From assembly GCA_023400405.1 (NCBI GenBank), contig JAEXFD010000063.1:1-64000 (forward strand): 64,000 nt of DNA, in the 5' to 3' direction. Positions 1-8,453 of this stretch are shown in pieces; position 1 is the first letter of the stretch; each line of letters begins with the position of its first letter. The notes beneath the pieces are model-generated. The model had not been told where the DNA came from. It saw only the letters and a program-made list of their open reading frames with translations, and searched no databases. Source of the DNA: Pseudomonadota bacterium (GTDB taxonomy: Bacteria; Pseudomonadota; Alphaproteobacteria; Sphingomonadales; Sphingomonadaceae). Made by a program: the position numbers and the translations under genes.

Positions 1-82
1 CCCCCACCCGGCCACCCCTAGAATACTGGCGTTGGGTGGCCGGGTGGGGGAGCGGGCCGGTACAGCTTCAGCGAAGCTTTAG
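1..82. repeat. Palindromic repeat family A, copy 1 (left arm cut by window edge)
   Basis: A GC-rich palindrome whose right arm (about 37-60) matches the right arm of the complete copy at 40325-40406, including the trailing CTTCAGCGAAGCT motif. The left arm begins before the window. It lies upstream of the HerA-like gene and probably ends the transcript of whatever precedes it. Two copies of a near-identical palindrome 40 kb apart mark a dispersed repeat rather than a gene-specific terminator. Confidence 0.75.
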
Positions 83-134
83 CTGACGAACGCCCGTTTC
101 ACCTGCTATTCCCTTCCGCCAAAGGAGAGCGCGA

Positions 135-1802
135 ATGGCAGGTGAGACGGGCATTTTCGTGGGTGCAGGCGAAGGCGGCGTCAAACCCCAGTCGCTGGTG
201 CTCAAGCGCGCCAATCGGCATGGCCTGATCGCCGGGGCGACCGGCACCGGCAAGACGGTGACGATCCAGGGCATCATCGAAGGCCTGTCGAACGCCGGCG
301 TCCCGTGCTTCGTCGCCGATGTGAAGGGCGACCTGTCGGGCCTCGCCATGCCCGGCTCGCCCCTGGCCAAGACGCACGATGCCTTCGCCGCCCGCGCCCA
401 GGCGATCGGCCTGACCGGCTGGACCTATGCCGACACGCCCGCGCAATTCTGGGACCTCTATGGCGAGCAGGGCCATCCGATTCGCACCACCGTCTCGGAA
501 ATGGGCCCGCTGCTCCTCGCCCGGCTGCTCGACTTGAACGAAGTCCAGCAGGGCGTGCTCACCATCGCCTTTACCGTCGCTGACAAGGAGGGCCTGCTGC
601 TGCTCGACCTCGACGATCTCCAGTCGATGCTCACCCACTGCGCCGATCGCGCCGATGAGCTCACTGCCACCTATGGCAATGTCAGCCGCCAGTCGGTCGG
701 CGCGATCCAGCGGGGGCTGCTCCAGCTCCGTTCGCAGGGCGGCGACCATTTCTTCGGCGAGCCCGCCCTCGCCATCCAGGACTTCATCGGCACCGACGAC
801 AAGGGCCGCGGCCTGGTCAACATTCTCGCCGCCGACAAGCTGATGGCCAGCCCCAAGCTCTACGCCACCTTCCTGCTCTGGCTGCTCTCCGCGCTGTTCG
901 AATCGCTCCCCGAAGTCGGCGATCCCGAAAAGCCGGTGCTCGCCTTCTTCTTCGACGAGGCGCATCTGCTGTTCGACGATGCCCCCAAGGCCCTGCTCGA
1001 CAAGATCGAGCAGGTCGTCCGGCTGATCCGCTCCAAGGGCGTCGGCGTCTATTTCATCACCCAGAACCCGATCGACGTACCCGATACGATCGCCGGCCAG
1101 CTCGGCAATCGCATCCAGCACGCGCTGCGCGCCTTCACCCCGCGCGACCAGGCCGCGGTCAAGGCGGCGGCCACCACCTTCCGCGCCAATCCGGACGTCG
1201 ACGTCGCCACCGCGATTACCGAGCTCAAGGTCGGCGAGGCCCTGGTCTCGCTGCTCCAGGAAGACGGCGCGCCGAGCCCGGTGCAGCGCACGCTGATCCG
1301 CCCGCCTGCCTCGCGCGTCGGCCCGGTCACCCCGGTCGAACGCGGCGTCCTGATCCAGTCCGATGCGGTCGGCAGCAAATACGACACACTGGTCGATCGC
1401 GAATCGGCCGATGAACTGCTCGCCGCCAAATCGGCCGAGGCCGCCGCCGCCGCTGCCGAAGCCAAGGCACAGGGCGAAGCCGAAAAGGCCGCCGCCGCCA
1501 AGGCCAAGGAAGACGCCCGCCTCGCCAAGGAAGCCGAGCGCCGGCGCCTGGCCGAGCAACGCGACGCCGATCGCCAGGCGCGGCTGGAAGCCCAGGCGCA
1601 ACGCCAGGCCGAGCGCGACGCCGCCAACGACCCCTGGAACCGCGCGATCAATTCGGCCACCCGATCGGCCTCGTCTGCCGCCGGGCGCGCCGTCGCCAAC
1701 GAAGTCTCCAAAGCGATCTTCGGCACCTCGCGCGGTGCCGGCGCGGGCATCGTCGGCGGGCTGGTCCGCGGCGTGCTCGGCGGCCTGTTCAAGGGCCGCT
1801 GA
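135..1802 (+). CDS. HerA/YjgR-type P-loop ATPase (DUF853 family)
   Basis: A 555-residue cytoplasmic ATPase of the HerA-like DUF853 (YjgR) family. Walker A reads GATGTGKT at residues 34-41, and a Walker B segment ending FFFDEAHLLF lies near residue 274. Residues about 420-500 form an Ala/Glu/Lys/Arg-rich stretch likely to be coiled coil, and the C-terminus is glycine-rich. The start follows an AAAGGAG ribosome-binding site with good spacing. HerA proteins are hexameric DNA translocases that work with nucleases, but DUF853 members are poorly characterised and no NurA-type nuclease is adjacent, so the substrate is unknown. It appears to be a single-gene unit. Confidence 0.9.
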   Translation: MAGETGIFVGAGEGGVKPQSLVLKRANRHGLIAGATGTGKTVTIQGIIEGLSNAGVPCFVADVKGDLSGLAMPGSPLAKTHDAFAARAQAIGLTGWTYADTPAQFWDLYGEQGHPIRTTVSEMGPLLLARLLDLNEVQQGVLTIAFTVADKEGLLLLDLDDLQSMLTHCADRADELTATYGNVSRQSVGAIQRGLLQLRSQGGDHFFGEPALAIQDFIGTDDKGRGLVNILAADKLMASPKLYATFLLWLLSALFESLPEVGDPEKPVLAFFFDEAHLLFDDAPKALLDKIEQVVRLIRSKGVGVYFITQNPIDVPDTIAGQLGNRIQHALRAFTPRDQAAVKAAATTFRANPDVDVATAITELKVGEALVSLLQEDGAPSPVQRTLIRPPASRVGPVTPVERGVLIQSDAVGSKYDTLVDRESADELLAAKSAEAAAAAAEAKAQGEAEKAAAAKAKEDARLAKEAERRRLAEQRDADRQARLEAQAQRQAERDAANDPWNRAINSATRSASSAAGRAVANEVSKAIFGTSRGAGAGIVGGLVRGVLGGLFKGR

Positions 1803-1817
1803 GCCGCGGGCCGCGCG

Positions 1818-2498
1818 CTATTTCGTCTTCGCCGGCACCAGCTTCGCCCAGCGCGCGTCGAGCCGCGCCTGGATGCCGTCGCGCTTCGCGTGCGCCACCA
1901 GCGACAGCCCGCGCAGGCTGATCTCGTGGCCGCCGAGCAGCCCGCCGCCGCTGATCGTATAGCCGATATCGTAGAGCGCGACGTCCTCGTGTGGATCGCC
2001 GTTCGCCAGGAATTCGGTGACGATCGCCACCGGCAGCCGCTCGTCGCCGCGGCTGTCGTCGGGCAGCCCGGCCGCCTCGCGCGCCTTTTTGAGCGCGCGC
2101 TCGAACCAGTCGCCCTCGATGCGAGGCTCGCCGGTGGTCTCGACCGGCTGCACGCCTAACGCGCTGGGGAAAAGCAGCGTCTGGCTCTGCACCGTCTGCT
2201 CCGCGGCGGCGGGCTTGAGGGTGAGCTTGCGTTTGCCTGCGTCGGCAACCAGCACCAGCGTTGCCGCCCGGGTGGTAGCTTGTTGGGCCTTTGCCGCCAG
2301 TTCCGCCTTGCTCTCGCGCCGATCGCTCCAGTTGTTCCACAGCGTCAGCGCCGAGATCACCACCGCCAGCACCGCGAGCAATTCGCCCAGCGTGATCCAG
2401 CGCCGCCGGATCGCCGCCGCCTCGGCCGCGCGGGTTTCGGCCTTGGCCTGGGCGGGGCTGGGTTCGGGCCGGTCGGCGCTGACAGGTTCTTCGCTCAC
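1818..2498 (-). CDS. Hypothetical single-pass membrane protein
   Basis: About 226 residues from a GTG start (reading VSEEPVSADRPEP). A longer reading from an ATG at 2561 would overlap the hydrolase gene at 2542-3420, so the GTG is preferred. A basic stretch (IRRRW) precedes one transmembrane helix (ITLGELLAVLAVVISALTLW). A helical Lys/Arg/Ala-rich segment and an extracytoplasmic domain of about 150 residues follow. I recognise no family. It runs in the same direction as the persulfide-dioxygenase-like gene upstream and may be cotranscribed with it, but nothing in the protein points to sulfur metabolism. Confidence 0.7.
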   Translation of the reverse strand: MSEEPVSADRPEPSPAQAKAETRAAEAAAIRRRWITLGELLAVLAVVISALTLWNNWSDRRESKAELAAKAQQATTRAATLVLVADAGKRKLTLKPAAAEQTVQSQTLLFPSALGVQPVETTGEPRIEGDWFERALKKAREAAGLPDDSRGDERLPVAIVTEFLANGDPHEDVALYDIGYTISGGGLLGGHEISLRGLSLVAHAKRDGIQARLDARWAKLVPAKTK

Positions 2499-2541
2499 GG
2501 ACCGCGTTCCAACATCTGCCGCGCCGGCCGTCAAGCCGGAC

Positions 2542-3420
2542 TCACGCCGCCTCGGCGCCACGTCCCTTCACCGGGATGCGCAGATAGCGCACGCCGTTCG
2601 ATTCCGCCTCGGGAAAGCGGCCCGCACGAATATTGACCTGGATCGAGGGCAGCAGCAGCTTCGGCACCGCCAGCCGCGCATCGCGCGCCTCGCGCATCGC
2701 GACGAAATCCGCCTCGGTCACGCCGTCATGGACATGCACGCTCGTCCGGCGCTGCTCGTCCACCGTCGCCTCCCAGCGATAATCGCTGCGCCCCGGCGCC
2801 TTATAGTCGTGGCACAGGAAGAGCCGCGTTTCCTCGGGCAGCGCCAGCAGCCGGCGGATCGATCGATAGAGCTGGTGCGCGTCGCCGCCGGGAAAGTCGG
2901 CCCGCGCGGTGCCGAAATCGGGCATGAACAGCGTGTCGCCGACAAAGGCGGCGTCGCCGATGCGATAGGCGACGTCCGCCGGGGTGTGGCCCGGCACGTG
3001 CAGCACCTCGACCACGAGTCCGCCGATCGCGAAGCGCTCGCCATCCTCGAACAGCCGATCGAAATCCGATCCGTCGGTCTTCGGCCCGTTCATCGCGAAC
3101 ACCGGGCGGAAGATGCGCTGCACGTCGCGGATATGCGCGCCGATGCCGATCCACGCGCCGCTATGCGCCTTGATAAACGATGCGGCCGAGAGATGATCGG
3201 CATGGGCATGGGTCTCGAGCACCATTTCGATCCGCCAGTCGCCCTGCCGCGCAAAGGCCAGGATCTGCTCGGCGGATCGCGTATCGACCGTGCCGCTGGC
3301 CAGATCGAAGTCGAGCACCGGATCGATCACCGCCGCCGCGCGCGTCACCGGATCGCCGACCAGATAGCTGACCGTATTGGTGGGTTCGTCGAAAAATGCC
3401 TGGATGACCGGCTGGTCCAT
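2542..3420 (-). CDS. blh: Blh/ETHE1-like metallo-beta-lactamase-fold hydrolase (probable persulfide dioxygenase)
   Basis: A 292-residue metallo-beta-lactamase-fold protein. The metal-binding motif reads THAHADHL, followed by PGHTP, a GDTLFMPDFGTARADF segment and LCHDY. The D-x-G-x-x-R-x-D signature is typical of the ETHE1/Blh group, which oxidises glutathione persulfide to sulfite with non-haem iron. The ATG at 3420 follows a clear AGGAGG site; an upstream in-frame ATG at 3456 would run into the operator. The gene is divergent from an ArsR repressor that is followed by a rhodanese and a TauE exporter, the arrangement of BigR-regulated sulfide detoxification operons. Function is inferred from family and context. 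Confidence 0.88.
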   Translation of the reverse strand: MDQPVIQAFFDEPTNTVSYLVGDPVTRAAAVIDPVLDFDLASGTVDTRSAEQILAFARQGDWRIEMVLETHAHADHLSAASFIKAHSGAWIGIGAHIRDVQRIFRPVFAMNGPKTDGSDFDRLFEDGERFAIGGLVVEVLHVPGHTPADVAYRIGDAAFVGDTLFMPDFGTARADFPGGDAHQLYRSIRRLLALPEETRLFLCHDYKAPGRSDYRWEATVDEQRRTSVHVHDGVTEADFVAMREARDARLAVPKLLLPSIQVNIRAGRFPEAESNGVRYLRIPVKGRGAEAA

Positions 3421-3440
3421 GATCGTCCTCCTGATGGCTT

Positions 3441-3480
3441 GACTATATATTAGCACGTTCTATATTAGCAATACCTAATG
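3441..3480. promoter_or_regulatory. Candidate BigR/ArsR operator and divergent promoter
   Basis: The 70-base gap between the divergent hydrolase and ArsR genes holds two direct copies of TATATTAGCA (3446-3455 and 3461-3470), 15 bases apart. The second copy is also the left half of an inverted repeat, ATTAG-N6-CTAAT (3464-3479). The stretch is strikingly AT-rich in a GC-rich genome. AT-rich palindromes between bigR and its targets bind the repressor in known systems; binding here is inferred. Confidence 0.65.
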
Positions 3481-3490
3481 GAGTGCTGCG

Positions 3491-3805
3491 ATGCTCAAAC
3501 CCCCGCTCGATCTCGCCGCCTTCGAAGCGAAGGCGCTTGCGGTCGCCGATACGCTGAAGGCGATGGCCAATGGCCGGCGGCTGATGCTGCTGTGCAAGCT
3601 CGTCGAGCATGGCGAAATGACAGTGGGCGATCTCGCCCGTGACGTCGGCCTCTCGCAATCGGCCTGCTCGCAGCATCTCGCCCGGATGCGCGACGAGGGG
3701 CTCGTCGCGTTCCGGCGGGATAGCCAGACGCTCTGGTATCGCATCGCCGATCCGCGGATCGAGACGCTGCTCGCCACGCTCTACCAACTCTATTGCCAGG
3801 ATTGA
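3491..3805 (+). CDS. bigR: ArsR-family repressor, BigR/SqrR-like (persulfide sensor)
   Basis: A 104-residue winged-helix regulator. It carries the ArsR DNA-recognition helix (VGDLARDVGLSQSACSQHLARMRDEGLV) and a beta-wing (AFRRDSQTLWYRI). Cysteines sit at 35 (in LMLLCKL), 59 and 102 (YCQD). The 35/102 pair has nearly the spacing of the two sensor cysteines that form a disulfide or polysulfide bridge in BigR and SqrR, and arsenic-type CxC motifs are absent. It is divergent from the hydrolase gene and followed after 4 bases by the rhodanese gene. It probably represses both transcripts through the AT-rich site at 3441-3480 and releases them under sulfide or persulfide. Confidence 0.88.
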   Translation: MLKPPLDLAAFEAKALAVADTLKAMANGRRLMLLCKLVEHGEMTVGDLARDVGLSQSACSQHLARMRDEGLVAFRRDSQTLWYRIADPRIETLLATLYQLYCQD

Positions 3806-3809
3806 GGCC

Positions 3810-4328
3810 ATGACGCTCCCTTCCCTCTCCCCCGAAGCCGCCCGCGCCGCGATCGAAGCGGGCGCCCGCCTCGTCGATATCCGCGAGCCCGACGAACATG
3901 CCCGCGAGCGCATCCCCGGCGCGCTCAACGTGCCGATCGGCCGCCTCTGCGACTTGGCCCTCGATGGCCGGCCGGTAGTGTTCCACTGCCGCTCGGGCAT
4001 ACGCACCGCCAGCCACGCACCGCGCCTTGCCCAGGCCGCGGGGAGTGACCGCGCCTATGTGCTGGAGGGCGGGATCGACGCGTGGCGGGCGGCGGGCCAG
4101 CCGACACTCGCCGATCGCGGACAGCCGATCGAGATCATGCGCCAAGTGCAGATCGCCGCGGGCACGCTGGTGCTTGCCGGGCTGCTGCTGGGCCTGTTCG
4201 TCGCGCCCGGCTTTCTCGGGCTCTCCGCATTCGTCGGCGCGGGGCTCGTCTTTGCCGGGATCACCGGCTGGTGCGGCATGGCGCAGCTGTTGCGCCGAAT
4301 GCCGTGGAACCGGCGCGCCGCCGCCTGA
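3810..4328 (+). CDS. Rhodanese-like sulfurtransferase with C-terminal membrane hairpin (YgaP-like)
   Basis: A 172-residue protein. Residues about 1-108 form a rhodanese domain with the active-site loop CRSGIR and the conserved RIPGALNVPI segment. Residues about 110-165 form a DUF2892-type pair of transmembrane helices. E. coli YgaP has this architecture: a membrane-anchored sulfurtransferase carrying sulfane sulfur on the loop cysteine. The start is 4 bases after the regulator stop, implying translational coupling, and the TauE gene follows after 7 bases. In this operon it would transfer persulfide sulfur ahead of oxidation by the divergent hydrolase. Confidence 0.9.
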   Translation: MTLPSLSPEAARAAIEAGARLVDIREPDEHARERIPGALNVPIGRLCDLALDGRPVVFHCRSGIRTASHAPRLAQAAGSDRAYVLEGGIDAWRAAGQPTLADRGQPIEIMRQVQIAAGTLVLAGLLLGLFVAPGFLGLSAFVGAGLVFAGITGWCGMAQLLRRMPWNRRAAA

Positions 4329-4335
4329 GCCCGAT

Positions 4336-5115
4336 ATGACCAGCCTCGCCGCTCTCGCTGCGCTCGCCTCGGGCGGGTTGATCGGGCTCGTGCTCGGCCT
4401 GGTCGGCGGCGGTGGATCGATCCTCGCGGTGCCGCTGCTCGTCTATGTCGTCGGAGTCGGCTCGCCGCATCAGGCGATCGGCACCGCCGCGGTCGCGGTC
4501 GCGGTCAATGCGCTGGCGAGCCTTGCCGCCCATGCCCGCGCCGGCGGTGTCAAATGGCGCTGTGCCGGCGTGTTCGCGGCCGCCGGCGTGGTCGGTGCGG
4601 CCCTGGGTGCCGAGCTTGGCAAGGCGGTGGACGGCAAGCGCCTGCTCGCGCTGTTCGGCCTGCTGATGATCGGCGTCGGCCTGTCGATGCTGCGAAGGCG
4701 CCGCGCCGCCGAGGCGCCGGACGTGCGCCTCACGCGCGAAAGCGCCGCTGCGCTGCTTCCTCGCCTCGTCCCGATCGGCTTCGGCGTCGGCCTCGCCGCA
4801 GGCTTTTTCGGGATCGGCGGGGGCTTTCTCATCGTCCCCGGCCTGATCTTCGCGACGGCGATGCCGCTGCCCTATGCGATCGGCACGTCGCTGGTCGCGG
4901 TCAGCGCGCTGGGGCTCACCACCGCCGCTTCCTATGCGGCCTCGGGGCTGATCGACTGGGCGGTCACCGCGCTTCTCGTTCTTGGCGGCATCGGAGGCAC
5001 CGTCGCCGGCATCGCGATTGGCCGCCGGCTCGCGGCGCGCAAGGGCCTGCTGGAGCGGGGCTTTGCCGGCGTGGTGATCGCAGTCGGCGCCTATGTGACG
5101 CTCTCCTCGCTCTGA
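4336..5115 (+). CDS. TauE/SafE-family permease (probable sulfite exporter)
   Basis: A 259-residue polytopic membrane protein of the TauE/SafE family. It has two homologous halves, each with a glycine-rich signature (GLVGGGGSILAVPLLV near the N-terminus, GFFGIGGGFLIVPGLI in the middle) followed by an AIGT segment. The ATG at 4336 gives a complete first helix. As the last gene of the bigR-rhodanese operon it would export the sulfite formed by persulfide dioxygenation. The substrate is inferred from context, since the family also includes other sulfur-anion carriers. A second, more distant TauE protein is at 25277-26038. Confidence 0.88.
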   Translation: MTSLAALAALASGGLIGLVLGLVGGGGSILAVPLLVYVVGVGSPHQAIGTAAVAVAVNALASLAAHARAGGVKWRCAGVFAAAGVVGAALGAELGKAVDGKRLLALFGLLMIGVGLSMLRRRRAAEAPDVRLTRESAAALLPRLVPIGFGVGLAAGFFGIGGGFLIVPGLIFATAMPLPYAIGTSLVAVSALGLTTAASYAASGLIDWAVTALLVLGGIGGTVAGIAIGRRLAARKGLLERGFAGVVIAVGAYVTLSSL

Positions 5116-5173
5116 GGCGCTCGCCGCGAAAAAAGCGCTGTCCTCGTCGCCGATCCTTTGCCACCGTGCGGCG

Positions 5174-7156
5174 ATGGCTCAAAACCCCCTCCCCACGCGC
5201 GCGCTCCCCGAACTCACGCTGCGCGGCATCGTCCTCGGCGGCCTGATCACCGTGCTGTTCACCGCGGCCAACGTCTATCTCGGGCTCAAGGTCGGCCTCA
5301 CCTTCGCCACGTCGATCCCCGCCGCGGTGATCTCGATGGCGGTGCTGCGCTTCTTCCCCGGCGCGAACATCCGCGAGAACAACATCGTCCAGACGATCGC
5401 CAGCGCCGCCGGCACGCTCGCCGCGATCATCTTCGTGCTGCCCGGCCTCGTCATCATCGGCTGGTGGCAGGGCTTCCCCTTCGTCACTACCGCGGCGATC
5501 ACGGCGCTCGGCGGCATTCTCGGCGTGATGTTCTCGGTTCCGCTGCGCCGCGCACTCGTCATCGATACCGACCTGCCTTACCCGGAGGGCCGCGCCGCCG
5601 CCGAAGTGCTGGTCGTCGGCTCCGAATCGCGCGAGGGCGCGGCGGAGAGCGCGCGGGGGCTGTGGGTGCTGATCTGGGGCAGCCTGGTCTCGGCGGGCTT
5701 CGCGGTGCTCACCCAGATGAAGCTCGCCGCCGCCGAAGCGGCGACCTGGTTCCGCGTCGGTCGCGGCGCCACCGGCATTGCCGGCGGCCTGTCCTTCGCC
5801 CTGTTCGGCGTCGGCCATCTCGTCGGCATCTCGGTCGGCATGGCCCAGCTGGTCGGCCTGGTCACCGGCTGGTGGATCCTGCTGCCGATCCTCACCAGCG
5901 CCGGGGCAGGCACCGGCACTGCCGAGGAAATCGCCAGCACCGTCTTCCGCGCCGACGTCCGCTTCTTCGGCGCCGGGGTGATCGGCGTCGCGGCGGTGTG
6001 GACCCTCATCAAGATCGCCGCGCCGGTGGTGCGCGGCATCCGCGGTGCCTTCGCCGCCAGCCGCGCCCGCCATGGCGGCCAGGTTCTGGCGGTGGAGGAG
6101 CGCGACCTGCCGATCGGAATCGTCCTGGCCGGTTCGCTGGTCGTGCTGCTGCCGATCGCCTGGCTGCTGTGGAGCGTGATCGCCGGCGGGCCGCTGGCGG
6201 CCTCGGCGGGGCTGCTGATTGCCGGCGCGCTGGTCTTCGTGCTCGTCATCGGCCTGCTCATCGCCGCGGTGTGCGGCTATATGGCCGGCCTGATCGGCGC
6301 GTCGAACTCGCCCGTTTCGGCGATCGGCATCCTCTCGGTGCTCGCCGCCTCGCTGATGCTGGTCGGCCTGTTCGGCCGCGACAATCCGCCCGAGACCGGC
6401 CAGGCGCTGATCGCCTATGCGCTGATCGTCACCGGCATCGTCTTCGGCATCGCGACGATTTCGAACGACAATCTCCAGGACCTCAAGACCGGCCAGCTCG
6501 TCGGCGCGACGCCGTGGAAGCAGCAGGTCGCGCTGGTCATCGGCGTGGTCTTCGGCAGCCTGGTCGTGCCGCCGGTGCTCGATTTGCTCAACACCGCCTT
6601 CGGCTTTGCCGGCGCGCCCGGCGCCGGGCCGCAGGCACTGTCGGCGCCCCAGGCGGGGCTGATCTCGGCGCTCGCCAAGGGTGTGCTCGGCGGCGATCTC
6701 AACTGGCCGATGCTCAGGCTCGGCGCGATGGTCGGGGTCGGCTTCGTCGCGCTCGACGAACTGCTCGGCCGCGCCAAGCTCCTCCGCCTGCCGCCGCTGG
6801 CGATCGGGATCGGCATCTATCTGCCGATGGCGGTGATCCTGCCGGTGGTGCTCGGCGCCGTCGTCGGCTGGTTCTACGATCGCTGGGCCGATCGCACCGC
6901 CGATGCGGAGGGCGCCAAGCGGATGGGCGTGCTGATCGCCACCGGCATGATCGTCGGCGAAAGCCTGTGGGGCGTCGCCTTTGCCGGCATCGTCGCCGCG
7001 ACGGGCACCGATTCGCCGATCGCCTTGGTCGGCGACGGTTTCGCGCCGATCGCGCTGATCGGCGGCACGCTGCTGTTCATTGCCCTGGTCGCCCTGCTCT
7101 ACCGCTACACGGCAGCGCAGGTGCGCCGGACTACATCTGAGCGAGCAGCGAGCTGA
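5174..7156 (+). CDS. OPT-family oligopeptide transporter
   Basis: A 660-residue inner-membrane protein of the OPT family with about 14-16 predicted helices. It shows typical signatures near the N-terminus (ANVYLGLKVGLTFATSIPAAVISMAVLRFF and NNIVQTIASAAG) and a later ISNDNLQDLKTGQLVGATPWKQQ loop. Bacterial members are proton-coupled carriers for peptides or metal chelates; the substrate cannot be read from sequence. The start is the first ATG consistent with a complete first helix. The 3' end overlaps the convergent GH130 gene by 26 bases. Confidence 0.93.
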   Translation: MAQNPLPTRALPELTLRGIVLGGLITVLFTAANVYLGLKVGLTFATSIPAAVISMAVLRFFPGANIRENNIVQTIASAAGTLAAIIFVLPGLVIIGWWQGFPFVTTAAITALGGILGVMFSVPLRRALVIDTDLPYPEGRAAAEVLVVGSESREGAAESARGLWVLIWGSLVSAGFAVLTQMKLAAAEAATWFRVGRGATGIAGGLSFALFGVGHLVGISVGMAQLVGLVTGWWILLPILTSAGAGTGTAEEIASTVFRADVRFFGAGVIGVAAVWTLIKIAAPVVRGIRGAFAASRARHGGQVLAVEERDLPIGIVLAGSLVVLLPIAWLLWSVIAGGPLAASAGLLIAGALVFVLVIGLLIAAVCGYMAGLIGASNSPVSAIGILSVLAASLMLVGLFGRDNPPETGQALIAYALIVTGIVFGIATISNDNLQDLKTGQLVGATPWKQQVALVIGVVFGSLVVPPVLDLLNTAFGFAGAPGAGPQALSAPQAGLISALAKGVLGGDLNWPMLRLGAMVGVGFVALDELLGRAKLLRLPPLAIGIGIYLPMAVILPVVLGAVVGWFYDRWADRTADAEGAKRMGVLIATGMIVGESLWGVAFAGIVAATGTDSPIALVGDGFAPIALIGGTLLFIALVALLYRYTAAQVRRTTSERAAS

Positions 7157-8414
7157 TCGGCACGAAGGCGAAGGCGACCGAGCTGTCCGCCACCCCATAG
7201 GGGATGAACAGCTTGTCGCCGTGCCGGATCGCGCCGCAGGTATAGACGACATTGGGCACATAGCCCTCGCGGTCCTGGTCGGCGGCGGCGAGCAGCGGCC
7301 CCTTCGATCGGGCGAGCACCTTGCTCGGATCGTTCTTGTCGAGCAGCGCCGCGCCGATCGAATATTTGCGCATCGCGCCGACACCGTGCGTCAGGATCAG
7401 CCAGCCCTCGTCGGTCTCGATCGGCGGGCCGCAATTGCCCATCTGGACGAGCTCCCAGGGATATTGCGGCTTGATCAGCAGCTCGCCGCCTTCCCAATTG
7501 GTCAGCGTGTCCGAGCTGTGCAGGAAGATGTTCTCGCCGTCCTGCCGGCCGAGCATGAAATAGCGCCCGTCGATCTTGCGGGGGAACAGCGCCATGCCCT
7601 TGTTGCGCGCGGCGCTGCCGGTCATCGGCACCAGGTCGAAGCTGCGCCAGTCGCGCGTGCGCAGCAGCTCGGACTGGATCACCGAGCCGTTATAGGCGGT
7701 GTAGGTGCCGATCCATTCCTCGCTGCCGTCCTCATGGTGGAAGTGGCAGATGCGCAGGTCCTCGAGCCCGTTCGACTGGGCCTTGGTGATCGGGAAGATG
7801 ACGGTGCCGGACAGCGTCGAATCGCGGTGGCGATAGACGGTCACCGGCCCCTCGGGCACCTGCGCCTCGTCTTCTTCCCGGGCATCGGCCGCGGTGGCGA
7901 AGGGCGGCTCGGGTGCCAGGGTCAGCTCGTTCTTGTCGGTGATGATCCCCTCGCGGAACGCCACCGACGAGATATGGCCTTCGCCCACCGCCCGCAGGCT
8001 CATCAGGATGCGCAGGCTGCCGGGCGGCATGCCGGACTGGTCGTAATGCGGCACGGCGCTCGGATTCATCAGCGCGGCGGCGGCATAGCTGTATTCGTGG
8101 CAGAAATAGGCGCCGATCAGCTGCCGCTTCTCGTCGCCGATCTCCGCCCCGTCGAGCCCCAGCACCGCCTCGATCTCGTCATAGCGAGTCATGAATACGC
8201 GTCGCGTCTGCCAGTGCCGCGCCTCGAAATCCTTCAGCACCAGCTCGAGCTGCGCCCGCGCCTCGCCCGGCGACATGGCGAGCACCTCGGTCACCAGCCG
8301 TTCGGTCCGGCTCGGCGCCGATCCGTTCGACGCCCAGGCGATATGGAAAGGGCGCACCACCACGCGGGAAGGGTCCGCACGCAATCGCAGCGGGTGGTTG
8401 AACAATTCCAGCAT
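7131..8414 (-). CDS. Glycoside hydrolase family 130 protein (mannoside phosphorylase or mannosidase)
   Basis: A 427-residue protein with the five-bladed beta-propeller repeats of GH130. These include an NPSAVPHYDQSG segment, SLRAVGEGHISSVAFR, the MGNCGPPIETDEGWLILTHGV stretch and a C-terminal YVPNVVYTCGAI blade. The family contains beta-mannoside phosphorylases and beta-1,2-mannosidases; which activity applies cannot be decided by eye. It lies 39 bases downstream of the fused glycosyltransferase gene on the same strand, so the two are probably one operon making or recycling a mannose-containing glycan. There is no signal peptide, so it is cytoplasmic. Confidence 0.87.
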   Translation of the reverse strand: MLELFNHPLRLRADPSRVVVRPFHIAWASNGSAPSRTERLVTEVLAMSPGEARAQLELVLKDFEARHWQTRRVFMTRYDEIEAVLGLDGAEIGDEKRQLIGAYFCHEYSYAAAALMNPSAVPHYDQSGMPPGSLRILMSLRAVGEGHISSVAFREGIITDKNELTLAPEPPFATAADAREEDEAQVPEGPVTVYRHRDSTLSGTVIFPITKAQSNGLEDLRICHFHHEDGSEEWIGTYTAYNGSVIQSELLRTRDWRSFDLVPMTGSAARNKGMALFPRKIDGRYFMLGRQDGENIFLHSSDTLTNWEGGELLIKPQYPWELVQMGNCGPPIETDEGWLILTHGVGAMRKYSIGAALLDKNDPSKVLARSKGPLLAAADQDREGYVPNVVYTCGAIRHGDKLFIPYGVADSSVAFAFVPISSLLAQM

Positions 8415-8453
8415 TCGCGCCCTCTAATGGTTTCTTCGCTGCCGCGAAGAGAC

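Noticed and set aside
4964..7384. An 806-codon open frame on the minus strand
   Set aside because: It is antisense to the OPT gene, rich in Asp/Arg/His with no motif, a typical shadow in GC-rich DNA.
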